A stretch of 64,000 nt of DNA, from positions 1 through 64,000 of the forward strand of contig NZ_FNDY01000001.1 of the NCBI RefSeq assembly GCF_900099895.1, read 5' to 3'. The translations under genes and the position numbers were made by a program. Under the pieces are notes generated by a model. The model saw only the letters and a list, made by a program, of their open reading frames with translations, did no database searches and had not been told where the DNA came from. Source of the stretch: Paenibacillus naphthalenovorans (GTDB taxonomy: Bacteria; Bacillota; Bacilli; Paenibacillales; NBRC-103111). Of the stretch, positions 33,681 to 41,103 are shown piece after piece. The number at the start of each line of letters is the position of its first letter. Position 1 is the first letter of the stretch.

Positions 33681-35672
33681 GTGGTGGGAGAGTTGCTATT
33701 TCAGTATCATACCTTACTTTGGAATCATGCGGCTCTCAGGGTGCAGGACGTACGTCATGCCATCCTGCAGCCGGGCGAAAGCCTGCGCGCATATCAGCTT
33801 CCAGCCAGCGTATTTCTGTATACTGTTCGCGGTAAGGCACATGTGTTGATTGATGAGAATGAGTATGCCGTGGATCGGTGCTATGTTTGTCATGCCGGCA
33901 AAGGTGCTTTTCTGGATATTGCACAGGTAGTGGAGGCATTCGAATATTACCTGGTATTTTATACAGCGGTCTTGACCACGCCATACTGCCAAAAATTGGT
34001 GCATCGGCATCAAACAAGCAATCCTTTTCAGGTACAATACGGTTTTGCGCCCCAGTTTCCGACACCGCTCTTTTTGGGAATAGAGCAAATGAACCGACAA
34101 TGGCAGCAAATCGGCACGCTGGAGCAGTTCCATGTCAAAGCCTTGTTCCATCAATTTGTTTATGAATTGCTGCATCAGCTGCAGGAGCAGGGAGGCGAGA
34201 CGACTCAACCGAACCTGGTTGCCCAAGCGATGCGATATATTGAGGGACGTTACGCCGAGCCGATTACGCTGAATTCATTGGCAGCTGTGCTGGATTGCAA
34301 CGCGCGACAATTGCAGCGGTTATTCAAAGCGAGGCTGCATGTGGGTCCGATCGAGTATTTGATTCAGGTGCGTCTGGACAAAGCCAAGGCATTGCTGCAG
34401 CAGACGAATGTCCCGTTAAAACAAATTGCCGAGGCCGTCGGTTATACGGACAGTTACTATTTTAGCCGGATGTTTAAAAAATACATGGGGGTTTCTCCCA
34501 GTCTATTCAAGGAACGGGCATGGCAGCGGAACGATCGTCGCCATAATCCATCTCGTCTGTCGCAATTCCCTATTGTTGCCAGAAGATTGCGAAGATATAG
34601 TGATATTGGTGATGATGAAAATCATTATCAATACAAAAACGAAGGGGCTATACACATGTATAGAAGTTCAAAAGCGTCATTGGCCATCAGTTTGATGCTC
34701 AGTCTTGTTTTGCTGCTAGGCGCATGCTCGGGCACATCTGGTGGAGGAGGGACCTCCCCGACCAACAGCGTTAATGTGCAGCCGGCCGTCACTCGCGGCG
34801 AAGCGGATAATGCCAATACAGCGGGGAAAACGGCGGAAAGCACGCAGCGCAGCATTCAGCACCTTAAAGGCGAACTGGTTCTCGAACAAAAGCCTGAAAA
34901 AATTGTGGTGCTGGACTACCAGTATATCGATCAACTGCTCGCGTTGGGAGAGCAGCCGATCGGAAGTGTCATCGCTACGAGCGACAGCTCGGTATTCCCG
35001 GAATATCTGACGGATAAGCTGGATGATGTTAAGGTGTTAGGAACGAAGGAGGAGCCTAATTTGGAGGCGATTATCGAGGCGGCTCCGGATCTCATTATTT
35101 GTACGGAGTTTCAGGAGAAAGTTTACGAGAAATTAATCAAGATCGCGCCGACACTGATGTTTGACAGAAATGAAGACTGGCGCACGATGCTCCTCAAGTT
35201 CGGTCAAATTGTCGCCAAGGAACAGGAAGCGCAGAAGGTGCTCGAAGGATACGATCAAAAAATTGCCGATCTAAAGGCAGCGTTGGCAGACAAGCTGAAC
35301 GGGCAGACCGTTGCTTTGATCCGTCCGCGCGATAACATGATCCGGCTGCATACGACGGGACATCGTACTGCAGAGATTCTGTATCGTGATCTCGGTCTTT
35401 CAGCGCCGAAAATGGCAGTGAATAACGAGCAGACCAGCTTGCCCATTTCGTTAGAGGTCATGCCGGAATTGAACGCGGATCACCTCTTTGTCTTAAAAGA
35501 TGATTCCAATACGGAGTTAACGGATGAATTTCAAAAGACATCCGTCTGGAAAGGCCTGAATGCGGTACAAGCCAATCAGGTCTATACGGTCAACACGACG
35601 ATGTGGATCGGCTATTACGGTCCTATTGCCATTAATCTGGTCGTGGATGAAATTGCAGAAGCGCTGTTGTAG
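33681..35672 (+). CDS. AraC-family regulator in frame with a siderophore-binding lipoprotein (fused ORF)
   Basis: One uninterrupted 663-codon frame encodes two proteins. Residues 1-165 are a cupin-like sensor half. Residues 185-288 are an AraC DNA-binding domain with both helix-turn-helices (LNSLAAVLDCNARQLQRLFK; LKQIAEAVGYTDSYYFSRMF). About residues 290-325 are a basic linker encoded over a Fur box. Residue 326 begins a complete lipoprotein with its own signal peptide. B. subtilis Btr also joins AraC to a siderophore-binding domain, but that domain has no lipoprotein signal. Either this is a Btr-like fusion or the regulator lost its stop codon. GTG 33681 and TTG 33693 are both possible starts; AGGTGG favours 33693. 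Fur box 1 lies upstream. Confidence 0.75.
   Translation: MVGELLFQYHTLLWNHAALRVQDVRHAILQPGESLRAYQLPASVFLYTVRGKAHVLIDENEYAVDRCYVCHAGKGAFLDIAQVVEAFEYYLVFYTAVLTTPYCQKLVHRHQTSNPFQVQYGFAPQFPTPLFLGIEQMNRQWQQIGTLEQFHVKALFHQFVYELLHQLQEQGGETTQPNLVAQAMRYIEGRYAEPITLNSLAAVLDCNARQLQRLFKARLHVGPIEYLIQVRLDKAKALLQQTNVPLKQIAEAVGYTDSYYFSRMFKKYMGVSPSLFKERAWQRNDRRHNPSRLSQFPIVARRLRRYSDIGDDENHYQYKNEGAIHMYRSSKASLAISLMLSLVLLLGACSGTSGGGGTSPTNSVNVQPAVTRGEADNANTAGKTAESTQRSIQHLKGELVLEQKPEKIVVLDYQYIDQLLALGEQPIGSVIATSDSSVFPEYLTDKLDDVKVLGTKEEPNLEAIIEAAPDLIICTEFQEKVYEKLIKIAPTLMFDRNEDWRTMLLKFGQIVAKEQEAQKVLEGYDQKIADLKAALADKLNGQTVALIRPRDNMIRLHTTGHRTAEILYRDLGLSAPKMAVNNEQTSLPISLEVMPELNADHLFVLKDDSNTELTDEFQKTSVWKGLNAVQANQVYTVNTTMWIGYYGPIAINLVVDEIAEALL
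34611..34629. promoter_or_regulatory. Fur box 2, inside the AraC-lipoprotein frame
   Basis: GATGATGAAAATCATTATC matches the Fur consensus at 17 of 19 positions. It is 27 bases before the internal lipoprotein start at 34656 and is itself translated in the long frame (as DDENHYQ). Confidence 0.88.
34656..35672 (+). CDS. Ferric-siderophore-binding lipoprotein (internal start of the fused frame)
   Basis: Read from ATG 34656 this is a 338-residue ABC-transporter binding protein. It has a lipoprotein signal (LMLSLVLLLGACSG, lipid Cys near 24), a Gly/Ser/Asn-rich linker and an FecB/FhuD-type helical-backbone domain: PEKIVVLDYQYIDQLLALGE, LGTKEEPNLEAIIEAAPDLI, TVALIRPRDNMIRLHTTG. AAGGGG (34642-34647) is eight bases upstream and Fur box 2 precedes it, so independent iron-regulated expression is likely. 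It should capture the ferric siderophore made by the downstream genes. No permease or ATPase is encoded in the window, so it must pair with one elsewhere. Confidence 0.8.
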   Translation: MYRSSKASLAISLMLSLVLLLGACSGTSGGGGTSPTNSVNVQPAVTRGEADNANTAGKTAESTQRSIQHLKGELVLEQKPEKIVVLDYQYIDQLLALGEQPIGSVIATSDSSVFPEYLTDKLDDVKVLGTKEEPNLEAIIEAAPDLIICTEFQEKVYEKLIKIAPTLMFDRNEDWRTMLLKFGQIVAKEQEAQKVLEGYDQKIADLKAALADKLNGQTVALIRPRDNMIRLHTTGHRTAEILYRDLGLSAPKMAVNNEQTSLPISLEVMPELNADHLFVLKDDSNTELTDEFQKTSVWKGLNAVQANQVYTVNTTMWIGYYGPIAINLVVDEIAEALL

Positions 35673-35778
35673 ATAATACAGAGATATTGCCATCTATTGG
35701 TGAACGATAGGCCGCTGATTGTCTATGGAGGTATCACAGCCCGCCAATGTAAAGCTTTAAACTAAGTAAGACATAATG

Positions 35779-35813
35779 GGAAGGGGAGCAACCTGAGTCG
35801 CTTCCTTTTTTTT
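35779..35813 (+). terminator. Terminator after the lipoprotein gene
   Basis: GGAAG (35779-35783) pairs with CTTCC (35801-35805), followed by eight T. Confidence 0.7.
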
Positions 35814-35853
35814 ATCCTTGCGAATTTTTATTGCTGAATGGTGAGGGGAGAGC

Positions 35854-36300
35854 ATGTCCAAAAGCACAATAAGACTGACGATCGATTCCAGTTCAAAAGA
35901 TGACCAGGATCGCGCCAAGCTCAGCGAGCTGCATCAAATCGTTGTTGATCAGGTGATACGATTGGAAATGAAAGAATACGTGAAAGTAACATTGGAATAT
36001 GTAGGCGCCGGGCGTATCATGCAATCGGCGGAGAGACCCAACGATGAGGAAAGCGTCGAATCGTTGGATATGACCGCGTTGAGCCAGAGACAACAGCAAA
36101 TCGCGGAAATGCTGTGCAATCATTACTCGATTAAGAGAATTGCCGATGAACTTTATATCAGCGTCAATACGGTAAAAAAACATATTCAGAACATGAAGAA
36201 AGCGTTGGATATCGATTCGGCGGGTGCGGATTTTCTTTACACATTGAAGCAGATGATGGATAGGGAGAGCAAGGACGGAGGAAAAACATACTTCATTTAG
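35854..36300 (+). CDS. LuxR-type helix-turn-helix protein
   Basis: A 148-residue protein. The first 70 residues are charged and contain no receiver or ligand-binding motif. Residues 75-135 are a LuxR/GerE helix-turn-helix: LSQRQQQIAEMLCNHYSIKR, then IADELYISVNTVKKHIQNMK. GGGGAG lies six bases before the ATG. It lies between the siderophore-binding lipoprotein and the biosynthetic operon, 71 bases before Fur box 3, so it may be an extra pathway-specific regulator of siderophore synthesis. I know no named homologue. The missing sensory domain means activity may be set by level or by a partner. Confidence 0.78.
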   Translation: MSKSTIRLTIDSSSKDDQDRAKLSELHQIVVDQVIRLEMKEYVKVTLEYVGAGRIMQSAERPNDEESVESLDMTALSQRQQQIAEMLCNHYSIKRIADELYISVNTVKKHIQNMKKALDIDSAGADFLYTLKQMMDRESKDGGKTYFI

Positions 36301-36371
36301 ATCATCTAGATTATTCGATTGGAGAATTTACTCTATCTGGACTTACTGCTATTCTAAAAACAGACATCGAT

Positions 36372-36390
36372 GATAATGATTATCATTATT
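36372..36390. promoter_or_regulatory. Fur box 3, head of the siderophore biosynthesis operon
   Basis: GATAATGATTATCATTATT matches the Fur consensus at 17 of 19 positions and is a near-perfect inverted repeat (GATAATGAT/TATCATTAT). It lies 37 bases before the aminotransferase start. Confidence 0.93.
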
Positions 36391-36426
36391 ATCGATTCTG
36401 TACTTTTCCGGAGGAGGACGGATATC

Positions 36427-37803
36427 GTGAACGCTTATGTTGCTGAAAAATCAAAAAATGACCCCTATCTTCAGAGTCAGGCAGCTCGGGAATCCAATGC
36501 TAGATCTTACCCCAGGCGAATCCCGATCGCGATTCTTGAGGCGGAAGGCATTTATGTAAAAGATATGGACGGCAAAGTTTATTACGATTGTCTTGCCGGA
36601 GCCGGAACGCTTGCATTAGGCCATAATCATCCTGTCGTCATCGACGCGATTAAAACGATGCTGGACAGCAAACGGCCGCTGCACACCCTTGATTTGACAA
36701 CCCCGCTGAAGGAGCAATTTGTGGATGAATTATTTTCAAGCTTGCCTGAGGCATTTGCCAAAGATGCGCGCATCCAGTTTTGCGGGCCGACAGGAGGCGA
36801 TGCGATTGAAGCGGCGATTAAGCTGGTAAAAACGGCAACAGGCCATCGCAGCATTCTCTCGTTTCAAGGAGGATACCATGGCTCGACGCACGGAACGATG
36901 AGTCTAAGCGGGACGCTTGGACAAAAAGAAAGGGTCCACGGATTAATCCCGGATGTACACTTCCTGCCGTATCCTTACGCCTATCGCTGCCCGTTTGGTG
37001 TCGGCGGGGAGCAGACTCATCGGATTAGCAGCCGTTATATCGAGAATTTGCTAAACGATCCTGAAAGCGGCGTTGTCTCTCCTTGCGGAATGATATTTGA
37101 AGCGGTGCAGGGGGAAGGCGGTTCTATTCCCGCGCCGGTCGAATGGATCCGGGAGATGCGCCGGATTACGCAGGAAAAAAACATCCCTCTGATTATTGAC
37201 GAAGTGCAGACGGGACTTGGGAGAACCGGAAAAATGTTCGCTTTCGAACATGCTGGCATTCTCCCTGATGTGCTGGTCCTTTCGAAGGCCATCGGCGGAA
37301 GTCTGCCGCTATCGGTTGTGATTTATCATAAAAAGCTGGATACCTGGAAACCGGGAGCGCATATCGGGACGTTTCGGGGCAATCAAATGGCTATGGCGGC
37401 CGGACTGGCAACATTGAAATATATAAAAGAAAACGATATCGCAACCAAAGCAGAGCAATTGGGAAATCGGTTGAGGGATCGTTTAAACGAGCTGAAATCG
37501 AAAGTGGAATTTATCGGAGATGTCCGCGGTCGCGGTTTAATGATCGGCGTAGAGATCGTGAATGCCAATGAGGAGCCTGACAAGCTGGGGCATTTTCCGG
37601 CTTATCCCAAGCTGGCAAGCCGCATTCAGCAGGAATGTCTCCACAGGGGATTGATCCTGGAGATTGGAGGCAGGCATTCCGCCGTTATGCGTTTTTTGCC
37701 GCCATTAATCGTAACGGAACAGCAAATCGATGAAATTGCACGGATTTTCAGTGAAGCCTGCCATGCGTCTTGCGCTGCCCTGCATGCGGGAGAGTATGTT
37801 TGA
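36427..37803 (+). CDS. Diaminobutyrate-type class III aminotransferase of siderophore synthesis
   Basis: A 458-residue PLP enzyme of the diaminobutyrate-2-oxoglutarate aminotransferase family (EctB, RhbA, AcsF). It contains FCGPTGGDAIEAAIKLVKTA, FQGGYHGSTHGTMSLSG, the PLP-phosphate motif IIDEVQTGLGRTGKMF and the Schiff-base lysine in LSKAIGG. It would make L-2,4-diaminobutyrate from aspartate semialdehyde. The start is GTG 36427, ten bases after GGAGGAGG; the frame upstream is just read-through of Fur box 3. It is the first gene of the operon, as acsF is in the achromobactin cluster. No partner decarboxylase follows, so diaminobutyrate itself is probably the building block. Confidence 0.88.
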   Translation: MNAYVAEKSKNDPYLQSQAARESNARSYPRRIPIAILEAEGIYVKDMDGKVYYDCLAGAGTLALGHNHPVVIDAIKTMLDSKRPLHTLDLTTPLKEQFVDELFSSLPEAFAKDARIQFCGPTGGDAIEAAIKLVKTATGHRSILSFQGGYHGSTHGTMSLSGTLGQKERVHGLIPDVHFLPYPYAYRCPFGVGGEQTHRISSRYIENLLNDPESGVVSPCGMIFEAVQGEGGSIPAPVEWIREMRRITQEKNIPLIIDEVQTGLGRTGKMFAFEHAGILPDVLVLSKAIGGSLPLSVVIYHKKLDTWKPGAHIGTFRGNQMAMAAGLATLKYIKENDIATKAEQLGNRLRDRLNELKSKVEFIGDVRGRGLMIGVEIVNANEEPDKLGHFPAYPKLASRIQQECLHRGLILEIGGRHSAVMRFLPPLIVTEQQIDEIARIFSEACHASCAALHAGEYV

Positions 37804-37880
37804 TCCGGAAGCGAAACTGGCGAAACCTAAAGAGAGTAATTCGGATGACGGTTGGATGAGAAAGGAGAGAACGAATACGA

Positions 37881-39644
37881 ATGCTGCAGCAGCAAACGGA
37901 TGCAACCACCTCCGTGAGAAGTGTGGAGCTGGCGGCAAAGGCGACCATGCGCGCCTTGCTGAATAGTTATCTCAGGGAGATCGGAGTAATCGATCCACGG
38001 GCCTTAAAGCTTGGTCAAAGGAATCCCCTTCCTGAGCCAGGAGAAGCGGTCGTCATCAAGCTTCCCTCGACCGGGAAGACCATCACGGGGACTTTGACTT
38101 ATTACTCTGTGATCGGACAGCATGCTTACGGATCTGCATTTAACGAAGTGAGTTCAGACGGAACGCTTCGGAAGCTGGATATTCATCGGTTGATTTCACT
38201 GCTGCTTGAAGAGCTGAGCCATCTCGAAGCTTTGGACAAACGCGGGGCTCATCTGAATCACATGAAGGCGCGCATCGAAAACAGTCTCCGCAAGATGAGC
38301 ATGTATATCGAGTACGAATGGAACCAACGGCATTCCATAGCGGACAAGAAGCCGGATTGCGTCCGTTCCGAGCAATCGCTTTATTTCGGTCATCCCTTTC
38401 ATCCCTATCCGAAATGCTCGGAAGGGTTCGCCGATGAGGAGCTTGCGCAGTACAGTCCTGAAATGGGCGCTTCTTTTCAATTGAGTTACTTTGCCGTCCG
38501 AAAGGAATTGGTTTATGAAGAATGGCTTGATGGAGAAGCTCAAGCGCTGCCGCCGGCTGTGATGGCACATGCCCAGCAACAATTGGGCGATAAAGTAAGC
38601 GAGTATGTGCTGGTGCCCATGCATCCCTGGCAGGCAAACTATGTTGTGCGGCTGCCGGAGGTTCAGGAATTGATGAATCTGTCCGCCATTATTCGTCTGG
38701 GTCCATCCGGTCCCGTGGTATATCCGACTTCTTCGGTAAGAACAGTGTGGGATCCGGAGGGGGGATACGGATATAAACTGCCGCTGAATGTTCGGATCAC
38801 CAACTTGATACGCGAAAATACGCGGGAACAAACGAAACGGACCATGGATGCCGCCAACGTGATTCACCGGTTACAAAACGAGCTGAACACGGAGCATTTC
38901 AAAATTATTTCGGAAACCGGCTACAGCAGAGTCGGATTCGATTCGGTTTCAGAAGATTGGTCATCGAGCTTTACGGTCATCTACCGGCCCTTGGCCGTGC
39001 CGCATGCCGCTACATTTGTCATGGCCTCCTTATTGGAAAGCTTTCCGGGAGAAGAGGAGCCCAAGCTGATTCAAGCGATCAGGCAAAACGATCAAGGACG
39101 GCTGCCTGATTTAACTTATTGGCTGGAATGCTATTTGCACATCTCCATGCTGCCGCTTCTTCGCATTTTAGCCGGGAAAGGGATCAGCTTTGAAGCGCAT
39201 TTGCAAAATTCCCTGCTGACCCTGAAGAACGGACTGCCCGATTGCTATTATGTGCGGGATCTCGAAGGGGTCAGCATCGACCGTCATAAAGCAGCCGAAG
39301 CAGGCTGGATCCCTACGCTGATTGAAGATCACAGCCCTGTCCTCTATGAAGAAGCCAAAGCTTGGATGAGGACCAAGTATTATTTCTTTGTGAATCACCT
39401 GGGTTCGCTGATCCATACGATTGCGGCTTACTGCAGGGAGGACGAGGAACGCTACTGGGGCATCGTCAACCATTTGCTCGAACAGGAAAAATCGGGAGCT
39501 GACGAACGGCTGCTTGCCTACATCGACGATTTATTGTACAGCGATGTTTTGCCGGCCAAAGCGAATTTTACAAGCTGCTTTCTGTCCAAAGGAGAGATGC
39601 CATTGTTTGTCAATATTCCCAATCCCATCAAGGGACAAGCCTAA
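37881..39644 (+). CDS. NIS siderophore synthetase 1 (IucA/IucC family, AcsD/SbnE-like)
   Basis: A 587-residue nucleotide-dependent synthetase that adenylates a carboxylate such as citrate and joins it to an amine or alcohol. Family motifs: GHPFHPYPKCSEG near 170, VPMHPWQ near 251, PTSSVRTVW near 285, KLPLNVRITNLIRENT near 300, the ATP-site EAHLQNSLL near 440 and RDLEGVSI near 460, followed by a FhuF-like C-terminal part. The KLPLNVRITN block is what I associate with the citrate-using AcsD/SbnE branch. It starts at ATG 37881 after AAGGAGAG, 77 bases from the aminotransferase. The immediate neighbour of the aminotransferase, it corresponds to acsD by position. Confidence 0.88.
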   Translation: MLQQQTDATTSVRSVELAAKATMRALLNSYLREIGVIDPRALKLGQRNPLPEPGEAVVIKLPSTGKTITGTLTYYSVIGQHAYGSAFNEVSSDGTLRKLDIHRLISLLLEELSHLEALDKRGAHLNHMKARIENSLRKMSMYIEYEWNQRHSIADKKPDCVRSEQSLYFGHPFHPYPKCSEGFADEELAQYSPEMGASFQLSYFAVRKELVYEEWLDGEAQALPPAVMAHAQQQLGDKVSEYVLVPMHPWQANYVVRLPEVQELMNLSAIIRLGPSGPVVYPTSSVRTVWDPEGGYGYKLPLNVRITNLIRENTREQTKRTMDAANVIHRLQNELNTEHFKIISETGYSRVGFDSVSEDWSSSFTVIYRPLAVPHAATFVMASLLESFPGEEEPKLIQAIRQNDQGRLPDLTYWLECYLHISMLPLLRILAGKGISFEAHLQNSLLTLKNGLPDCYYVRDLEGVSIDRHKAAEAGWIPTLIEDHSPVLYEEAKAWMRTKYYFFVNHLGSLIHTIAAYCREDEERYWGIVNHLLEQEKSGADERLLAYIDDLLYSDVLPAKANFTSCFLSKGEMPLFVNIPNPIKGQA

Positions 39645-39689
39645 ATGAATACGCGGTCCCGGCCGAACCCAAAAATCGGGAAGCTTGTA

Positions 39690-39766
39690 AAAATAGGGCG
39701 TTCCGTTTCCAAAGTCGTTAACATTCCTATTTTATGGGACAGACATCCAATGCCCGCTTTCCCATA
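39690..39766 (+). repeat. Two inverted repeats between NIS synthetase 1 and the exporter gene
   Basis: AAAATAGG (39690-39697) pairs with CCTATTTT (39726-39733). Then TATGGG (39733-39738) pairs with CCCATA (39761-39766). This is the only sizable gap (142 bases) inside the operon. No T-tract follows either stem, so processing, attenuation or an internal regulatory site are all possible. Confidence 0.5.
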
Positions 39767-39786
39767 AGGTTTAACGGCCTTTTAAA

Positions 39787-41058
39787 ATGAGAAAGGAATG
39801 TGTCGTCACCGTGGAAAAGTGGAAACGAAATTTGTTCATTTTGTACGTAGGGCAATTTCTGGCGATGGCTTCAATGAGCTGCGTCACCCCGTTTTTACCG
39901 CTTTATTTGCAGGAATTAGGGCTTACCGATCCGGAAGAAGTTCGCTGGTGGACGGGCATAATTTATGCCGCCAACCTGCTGACGGCCTTTATTTTTTCAC
40001 CGATTTGGGGAAAGATTGCAGACCGCTACGGACGCAAGCTCATGCTTGTCCGTTCCGGAATTGGCATGGCCGTCACCATTACGCTGATGGGGTTGGCCAC
40101 CAGCCATATTCACTTGCTGATCCTGCGTTTATTAAACGGGATGATGGCCGGATTCGGTCCGGCCGCCATCGCCTTGACAGCCACGAACACGCCCAAGGAG
40201 CGGAGCGGGTATGCATTGGGGATTTTGCATTCCGGATCTGTGGCCGGAACCATGTGCGGCCCTTTATTGGGCGGATTGATGGCCGACTGGTTCGGGTTCG
40301 CCGCCGTCTTTTTCTATACCGGTGTAAGTATTTTCATAGCGGCATTGATCGTCATCTTTTTGGTCAAAGAAAACTTTGAGAAACAAGACCGGAAAGAAAA
40401 GACAAACTTTGTGCAAGATTTCAGGAAAATCGTATCCCGAAAACCAATTGCATCCCTGTTTGTCTCCGCATCCATCATTCGATCGGCCATGGTGGGCACC
40501 TTGCCTTTCATCCCGCTGTATGTCCAGTCCTTGGCGCCGAGTCAGGATAATCTGTTCTTTTTGGCCGGGATTACGGCGGCGTCGATGGGGATGGCTAACA
40601 TGATTACCGCCCCGCAGCTGGGGAAATTAGGGGACAAGTACGGCTCGCATAAAGTGTTAATCTGCGCCGCATTCGGAGCGATCCTGTTCTCTGTTCCGCA
40701 GGCATTTGTCCAGGAACTGTGGCAGCTCATCGTGCTGCGTTTCTGTACGGGGGCGTGCCTTGGCGGGATGATGCCTTCAATCCATGTTCTCGTTCGTCAT
40801 TTTGCGCCGAAAGGGATGGAAAGCCGGACCTACAGTTATGTCAATTGTGCCATATTTCTTGGCGGGATGGCAGGGGCGCTCGGCATGGGAGCCGTCGCTT
40901 CCCGGTTCGGATTACCGTCGATCTTTATTTGCTCCGCTTTTCTTTTGCTGCTCAACAATGGCTTGATGAAATTCACTCTCCCTGACGCCAACCGTTACAG
41001 CAAGCCGGTCGGCATGACCGGTGTGCAGGATAATAACCGCAGCGGGGAGGTGAAATAA
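39787..41058 (+). CDS. MFS exporter of the siderophore cluster (YhcA/SbnD-like)
   Basis: A 423-residue major facilitator protein with 12 predicted helices. Loop 2-3 carries GKIADRYGRKLMLV, the classic G-x-x-x-D-R-x-G-R-R/K motif, and helix 5 carries GPLLGGLMADWFGF, the antiporter motif of drug-efflux MFS proteins. It probably exports the finished siderophore by proton antiport, as YhcA/SbnD-type proteins are proposed to do. ATG 39787 is used, but GTG 39811 after AAAGGA is equally possible. It lies between NIS synthetases 1 and 2, the same relative position as the exporter in achromobactin clusters. Confidence 0.88.
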   Translation: MRKECVVTVEKWKRNLFILYVGQFLAMASMSCVTPFLPLYLQELGLTDPEEVRWWTGIIYAANLLTAFIFSPIWGKIADRYGRKLMLVRSGIGMAVTITLMGLATSHIHLLILRLLNGMMAGFGPAAIALTATNTPKERSGYALGILHSGSVAGTMCGPLLGGLMADWFGFAAVFFYTGVSIFIAALIVIFLVKENFEKQDRKEKTNFVQDFRKIVSRKPIASLFVSASIIRSAMVGTLPFIPLYVQSLAPSQDNLFFLAGITAASMGMANMITAPQLGKLGDKYGSHKVLICAAFGAILFSVPQAFVQELWQLIVLRFCTGACLGGMMPSIHVLVRHFAPKGMESRTYSYVNCAIFLGGMAGALGMGAVASRFGLPSIFICSAFLLLLNNGLMKFTLPDANRYSKPVGMTGVQDNNRSGEVK

Positions 41059-41103
41059 TCCGGGAACGAATGGAATCAAAGCGAAACGCTTCATGGAGAT
41101 GAA

